Part shown: positions 8,172 through 13,078 of the stretch, one piece after another | Numbering within the stretch: the stretch's first letter is position 1 | How the letters are laid out: each line of letters begins with the position of its first letter | NCBI GenBank assembly: GCA_943704525.1 | Contig: CALSCQ010001723.1 | Coordinates: 1-13,078 of the forward strand | Direction: 5' to 3' | Origin: Pigoraptor vietnamica | Lineage: Eukaryota > Opisthokonta > Filasterea | Length of the DNA stretch: 13,078 nucleotides | Position numbers and translations under genes: made by a program | The notes under the pieces: generated by a model | The model's database searches: none | What the model saw: the letters and a program-made list of their open reading frames with translations, nothing else | Told to the model about the DNA's origin: nothing

Positions 8172-9878
8172 ATGGCGTCCTTCAACAACGTCCCAGCGGA
8201 GCTCCTCATTGAACACGTCGTGCCGTATTTGCCGAAACCCGACCTCGCGGCACTTGCGAAGACGTCGGGCACTCTCCATCGCATCCTTCATCATGTGCGG
8301 CTGTACTCCCTCTGGCCGCTGTACAACCGCAGGTACCTCGAGGACGCCGCCTTTCGCGAGGAAGTGAAGCGGTGGATTCCCGTCGATCGCCTCATGCTTG
8401 CCTGGAGGAATGGCGCTACCGTGTACTTCTCCGCTTTCGCCGGCGTGCACACGGCGCTGCTGGTGGATGCAATTACGGGCGGCGCGTGCCCACTGCCTGC
8501 GGACGGCGACCTCTCTTCAGCTTACGCGGGGTGCATACGGTGCGCTGGGTTGTTACCGAGCCCGTCGACATGTCGCCCCTTGCCGACGTGCGCAAACTGG
8601 AGCTGCATCTGGACGCCGGCACGGCGCTCTGTCCGCTTCCGCCCTTCCGCAAGGCGCGCTTGATTTCCCTTGGCGGGTTCGGAACACCCGATTTACGATG
8701 TGTCGAAGGAGTGCCAAAAGTGGTCCTCGTTGGCTCAACGGAACAGTCTGTTCAATTGGGTGACCTATCGGGACTTCGGAGCACGAGCGAAGTATTTTTG
8801 GGTTTTGTCGATGGCGTGGACATCGGCGCGTTCGTCGGTGCTCGCACAATCCAAATGTTTGAATGCGGCAATGTGCGCGGACTACCCCTCTCAACGCGCC
8901 TGCAATCGTTTACGTGGCTTCGGTCTCCGCTCGAGTCAATTCCTCGTGAGCTTGCGGGGGTTCGCCATCTCGACCTCGTTTACTCTGAGGTCTTGCGGGA
9001 CGTTGCCGCCGCAAAGCATTCCACACGCTCGTCATCGAGGAGTGTGCTAATGTGAGAGACGTCTCAGCTCTTGGACTAGTGCACACGCTGGAGTGCGCCA
9101 GTGGGAGTGGCTCTCGACGTCTCGTGCCTCGGTCGAGTGCATACGCTGCAACTCTCCAACCGGGAGCTGCGCGGCGTTGCGTCGCTCACGAGCGTGCACA
9201 AATTGGATCTCTCGAATTCGCGCTTCGAATGGACGGACGACGTTTGTCGTGCGTTGGGATCGTGTCACACACTTGATGTGTCCGATACTGGCGCAACGGA
9301 CTTGTCGGCTGCGTTTGGGGGCGTTCACACACTGCTGGCAACCGCTGAGGTCCGTGGCATGGAGGCGCTTGAGAACTGCCACTCGCTGGATTTGGGTGAT
9401 TCTGACATTGAGGACGTCAGTATGCTTGGCCGCGTGCATACTCTTGACCTCACTAGCACGCGTGTCGTCGATGCGGCCGCGTGTACGACCTGTGTCTCTC
9501 GGGATGTGAAAGGGTCAGTGACGCTTCGATGCTCGGCGGCGTGCACATGCTGGACCTCGCATACACGACGGTAGCGGACGCATCGCAACTGGGCGCCGTT
9601 CATACGCTCGACCTTAATTCCACGGAAGTCACGGACGTGTCTATGCTAGGGAACGTGCACGAGCTGGACCTTTCGCACTGCAAAGTGTCCGGGACGTGTC
9701 TGCGTTGGGGCGCGTACACACCCTTACGTTGGACGGTTGTCCCGTCAATGATGTGTCGTCACTTGAGCGCGTGTGTGTGCTGAGCGTCCTGGAATGTCCC
9801 ATTGCTAACAAGCGGTCGCTGGAGCCGGCGCATGCGAGGCTACGTCTATACTTAAGAACGCCTTCAGTTGGCCGGTGA
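8172..9878 (+). pseudogene. Intronless F-box / leucine-rich-repeat gene with multiple frameshifts
   Basis: The start at 8172 opens an F-box of about 40 residues (NVPAELLIEHVVPYLPKPDL...). A spacer and short leucine-rich repeats of about 19-20 residues follow, built on LG.VHTLDL..T.V.DVS. The homology passes between frames at about 8500-8525, 9013-9022, 9095-9110, 9470-9485 and 9680-9692. Four shifts fit a lost base and one (9095-9110) fits an added base. The last visible frame stops at 9876-9878. A further lost base near 9825-9845 would extend the reading to a stop at about 9962 with coding-like codons. F-box proteins are substrate receptors of SCF ubiquitin ligases, with the LRRs binding targets. 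Unlike its four neighbours this gene has no introns. Codons and repeat units are still well preserved between the breaks, so decay is recent, or the sequence has local errors. Confidence 0.8.
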
Positions 9879-10155
9879 CGTGCAATGACGCTGTCGTTGC
9901 GTGCGCTTTCGAGGAACTCAAGTCGCATCCCTCTCGCACATGCTTCACGGGATGCTGGGCATGACTCACTCGAATGCTTTGGACACCCGCACAGTGTCTG
10001 ATTTCAGCGGTCAATAGAAGATGACCCCGGGCTGAACATTCTCGGCCGTTCGGCCAGTCCGCCGAACTGATGTCAGTTGCTATTTTAGGACGTTCACACG
10101 TAACGGCCCTCATGCGATATGCCGGGTTGTGGTCGTCGTGCGTTCAGTTGGCCGG
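9863..10155. repeat. Pair of 13-bp direct repeats, TTCAGTTGGCCGG
   Basis: Perfect copies at 9863-9875 and 10143-10155 are 280 bp apart and bracket the segment just after the F-box pseudogene. I see no terminal inverted repeats or transposase remnant between them. Confidence 0.6.
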
Positions 10156-10769
10156 ACGTTTGGGTCCACGGCGCCAGCGCTAAACCACGGAAATAGGCTT
10201 CCCTGTGTAATGTAACAGTGTCTGTTTGTGTTACGCAAATCCGATACAATTGCATACTGTGGTGCCATGACAACTCGGTCGATTTTAGTTACCCCATTAG
10301 CAAAACATGGCCTCTGTTTAACCATAATTGGTGCACTGCGGCGCAGGAATTTGTCAGCAGCGTGTTGCTGTACTGGTGTGCCCCTCTTCAATCATCTCCC
10401 TCTCCACCCTTCCGCGCTGCTTGTTCTCGTCTGATCCTCTTCTTCTTCTCGACCCTTTCCACGCTACCGTGTTGCTTCAGTGGGCCTCTGCATCGTCCAC
10501 TCACTCGCCCTTTCCACACTGCTGTTAGAGCGCTGCTTCCGTGCGCATCCATCTACTCTCTTTTATACCCTTTCCACGCTGCTTTATCTCTCCCTCTCTC
10601 GTGCAATTCTGCTCTGAGGATTGCACATTGCACTAACTGCAACGTGGGAGGACTCTCTAGGCAATAACCCACTTTCACTCGTTTGTTCGTGCTCTATCGC
10701 ACAATCCCTCTCCCGCCGCCGATGTGGGCCTGAGCCCATTCGCAGCCCTTTGGGGCTCTTGCCGCGGCA
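9879..10769. other. Intergenic region upstream of the SARM1-like gene
   Basis: This 891-nt stretch has no gene I can support apart from a possible frameshifted tail of the F-box pseudogene up to about 9962. The proximal part (10380-10620) is strongly pyrimidine-rich and should hold the promoter and 5' UTR of the SARM1-like gene. It contains four spaced copies of a CCCTTTCCACGCTGCT-like motif. Confidence 0.55.
10405..10585 (+). promoter_or_regulatory. Four spaced CCCTTTCCACGCTGCT-like motifs
   Basis: Copies begin near 10407, 10453, 10508 and 10568, about 45-60 bp apart, in a pyrimidine-rich tract ending some 190 nt before the SARM1-like start codon. They could be transcription-factor sites or a decayed tandem repeat; sequence alone does not decide. 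Confidence 0.35.
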
Positions 10770-13039
10770 ATGGTAGACGCGGCGAAAGCGCCGCCTGCGG
10801 AGGGCGCTGCGCCCGTACGGACCATGTATCCCGGCGGCACAGACAACCCCGACCTCCGCGCGCGCATCCTGAGTGGGCACGGTCGCCCCGGTGCGCCCAC
10901 AAAGGGATCTCTCGCGACGTTCACGCCAGCGACGCGCATCCCTGGCGATGTCATTGCGATTATGGAGCGGCTTGTGGGCGTGCTCAATCAGCCGAACGAT
11001 GAGGACAAGCGATTGGTGCTGTGTGAGCTCGTGAGCCAGTTTAAGCGCGAGCGGGAGCGTCGCGACTCGCTTCGGGACGGCGCGTCGACGCAGGGGGTGT
11101 TGCGGCAGATTGTGCTTGCGATTCGACAGACGCAGAACCCCGCGCTTATTGTCGACTGCCTGCGTGCGCTGAACTGGATACTGTCGGGCGACCACCCGAC
11201 CGTGCGCGCGGACTTTTTCGAACTCGACGGCCTGTTTCTGATGATGGGGCTGTGCAATCACGGCAACGCCGACATCCTCGAACGCGCGCTCGACGTGATC
11301 GCAAAGGTGCTCTCGACGTCGTCCGAGGGGTGCAAGCGCTTTATTGAGGGGCTTGGCCTGGAGATGCTCACAGACAAGTGCCAGGCGCTTACGGCGGACG
11401 ATGCCGGCGTGTCTCAGCGCATCGCGAATCTCCTCATGACGATATCCGCGACGGGCGGGCTGTGGGCGCGCGCGGCGCTGCTCCGTCAGCGCGTGACCGA
11501 GTGGCTGTTTGTGCTTGCATTCTCGCAAGTGCCGCAGACGCAGTACCTGGCGCGAATGGCGTACGCTATCCTCTACATTGACCAGGCCGGACAGCAGCGG
11601 CTGCGAAACACGGGCGTCCCCGCACTCCTCTCGAACTTTGTCGCGACGTACGACCCCCGCTCGTTCGATCACGTGTACGGCCGCAACTCGATCCGCTTCC
11701 TCGCCCACTTTGTGCCCCTCCTCGAGGCGCCCGTCGCCGAGCTGCAGCTCTTCGGCGCCTTCCACTTTGCCGTGCAGTGCAACTATGCGAAGCGGTCGGG
11801 GAGCGGAGAGGCCCTCCTGCGCGGGACGGGCGCGCTTCTGCCGCTCACCGCGCTCGTCAAGTCGCGTCACGCGGGCGTTGTGCGATACGCCACCATGGCG
11901 CTGAGGGTGCGTTCTGTGCGGTTGGCGCTTACTGTGGTTTTGCTGCCTACGTATCATGTTCTCGGTGCGCGTGCGTGTGCAAGTGCATGTGCGTGCGTGC
12001 GTGTGCGTGTGCGTGTGTGCGTACGTGTGTATGTGTAGGTGTGCTATTGTGCGTGCTATGTCCGTCTGCACCTTTGCGCATGCGTTATCGGCCGTCTGTG
12101 ACTGTGCGTACTTCTGGTTCAGGATTCGGGGCAAGAGGTGCTCGACAACACGTTCAGCCTCAAGTTCAAGGGGTGGTCAGCGGAAGACGTCGGCCGTTGG
12201 CTGGGCATGATCGGCATGTCCATGTATTCGGTGGGTGGCTGTGCAACCGCAGTGGCTCCGTGTTCACAAAACGTGGGGCTGAGCCTCTGTGAGCAACCAC
12301 GAGTGGACATGAGGGATCGAGTGAATTTCTGTGTGTGCCTGTGCGTGTGTGTGTTAGTGTGTGTGTGTGCGTCTGTGCCTGAGTCTGTGTGCGTGTGCGT
12401 GTGTCTCGGTGTAACGCTTCCGTCCTTGCCATCTCACTTACGCGCCCATCTTCCCACGCAGGATGCGTTCTTGCGCAACGGCGTGGACGGCAAGCTCCTC
12501 GTAGACTTGACGGCCGCTGACCTGGAGAAGGAGCTCGGTGTCACAAGTAGATTGCACCGGCGGCGGCTGTTGATGGAAATTGGCGAGCTGAAGGAGGCGT
12601 ACGATATCGAAGCGCAGGATCCCGACGGCGTGTGCGCGTGGCTCACAGGTGCGTGCATGCGCGCATGTGCTGCAGCTGGGATGATGTGTGCACATCAGTT
12701 GCTTGTTTGTTTGTCCTATTACTTACGCATGCACACATACGCCCGTACACATATGCACGCACGCACACGCACGCACACGCACGCAGGCATCGGTCCCGAG
12801 ATGGCGCAGTATAAGTACGCCTTCATGCAATGCGGTATCAACCGGCCCATTCTCCTTGGCATCACTGACACGGACCTTAAGGATTGGGTGGGGATCGAGA
12901 ACGGCCTTCACCGTAAGAAGATACTCACGGCAATTGCGGAACTCGGCGGCGATCCGCTGGACAAGCGCACGTCGGAATCGATCACAAGCGGCCACGGCTC
13001 GCTCGGGTCGCAGGAGAACGCGCAGGCAACAAGCGACAG
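10770..13039 (+). CDS. SARM1: SARM1 homologue: ARM domain and tandem SAM domains (3' partial)
   Basis: Exons 10770-11906, 12123-12230, 12462-12648 and 12787-13039 give 561 residues plus two bases of a split codon; donor GTGAGA at 13040 shows the gene continues. Residues 1-60 are Pro/Ala-rich. Residues 60-379 are helical repeats matching the SARM1 ARM domain in position and length. SAM1 spans about 395-460 (WSAEDVGRWLGMIGMSMYS, NGVDGKLLVDLTAADLEKELGV). SAM2 spans about 470-540 (QYKYAFMQCGINRPILLGIT, GLHRKKILTAIAEL). In SARM1 the SAM pair builds an octamer, the ARM domain senses NAD+/NMN and restrains the enzyme, and a C-terminal TIR domain cleaves NAD+. The TIR would be past the window end, so NADase activity is inferred. 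The tail after SAM2 is Ser/Gly-rich, suiting a linker. No mitochondrial targeting peptide is evident. The ATG at 10770 is the first in frame with the ARM domain. A 3' gene without TIR cannot be excluded. Confidence 0.9.
11907..12122 (+). other. Intron 1 of the SARM1-like gene
   Basis: The phase-0 intron opens with GTGCGT and closes with TTCAG. Its centre (about 11965-12040) is TG/TGCG-rich. Splicing joins the last ARM helix (YATMALR) to the DSGQEVLDN segment that leads into SAM1. Confidence 0.85.
12649..12786 (+). other. Intron 3 of the SARM1-like gene with complementary ends
   Basis: The intron begins GTGCGTGCATGCGCGCATG, rich in TG/TGCG, and ends in a CACGCACACGCACGCAG tract. The donor side can pair with the acceptor side. 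Splicing joins WLT-G-IGPEMAQYKY, restoring the start of SAM2. Confidence 0.85.
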
Positions 13040-13078
13040 GTGAGATGCGTGTGTGTGTGTGTGTGTGTGTGTGTGGGG
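13040..13078 (+). other. Start of intron 4 of the SARM1-like gene, with (GT)n tract
   Basis: The donor GTGAGA at 13040 is followed by about 12 GT units up to the window end. Phase 2. The next exon is not in the window. Confidence 0.75.

Noticed and set aside
8172-9878. Programmed ribosomal frameshifting or introns explaining the F-box/LRR frame changes
   Set aside because: Five changes without shared slippery sites, and homology runs through each break with no GT-AG insert. Damage or local sequence error is simpler.
672-11678. Other CACGTG hexamers scattered through exons and introns
   Set aside because: The hexamer is common in this TG/CG-rich sequence; single copies outside promoters carry no positional support.
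10584-12134. 516-residue open frame on the minus strand
   Set aside because: It runs antisense to the SARM1 ARM exon, whose high GC at third positions keeps the opposite strand open. It has no domain and includes His/Thr repeats from the TG-rich intron.
2-13039. A functional cluster around NAD+/ADP-ribose (PAR-binding protein and SARM1-like NADase)
   Set aside because: The genes are 10 kb apart, on independent promoters, in a eukaryote where neighbours are rarely linked by pathway. Nothing in the sequence ties them together.

Overview
This window is nuclear DNA from a eukaryote with compact, intron-rich genes. Five protein-coding loci occupy most of the 13 kb. Four of them contain GT-AG spliceosomal introns of about 50 to 750 nt, usually rich in TG/CA or TGCG tracts, with donors mostly starting GTG and acceptors ending CAG. 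The gene set (a SARM1-type ARM-SAM-SAM protein, a Rab11-FIP with an N-terminal C2 domain, a PBZ protein like APLF, an aquaporin and an F-box/LRR protein) suggests a unicellular relative of animals or another protist near the opisthokont branch. That placement is inferred from gene content only; I cannot name the species.

Layout. (1) Positions 2-868, plus strand: 3' part of an APLF-like protein with two PBZ zinc fingers and a very acidic C-terminus. (2) Positions 1111-3254, minus strand: complete 8-exon aquaporin whose exons join in frame to 320 residues with NPV and NPA motifs. (3) Positions 3255-3829: shared divergent promoter with paired CACGTG motifs. (4) Positions 3830-7770, plus strand: complete 8- or 9-exon gene encoding C2, two IPT/TIG domains and a C-terminal Rab11-binding FIP-RBD coiled coil, an arrangement I do not know from described Rab11-FIPs. 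(5) Positions 8172-9878 (perhaps to 9962), plus strand: intronless F-box/LRR gene broken by at least five frameshifts. (6) Positions 10770-13039 and beyond, plus strand: 5' part of a SARM1 homologue with the ARM domain and both SAM domains; the catalytic TIR domain should lie past the window end.

Two things stand out. The first is the C2-TIG-TIG-FIP protein. The second is that exon-edge segments carrying splice sites have been tandemly duplicated several times: both sides of aquaporin exon 3, and the end of exon 7 in the FIP gene. In the aquaporin the duplicated sites are spaced by 93 and 120 nt, keep the reading frame and contain no stops, so they could give longer isoforms.

The genes do not form an operon and have no evident shared pathway. 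Only the aquaporin/FIP pair shares a promoter region. All exon joins were derived by hand from reading-frame continuity, splice dinucleotides and fit to protein families; no transcript data or database searches were used.
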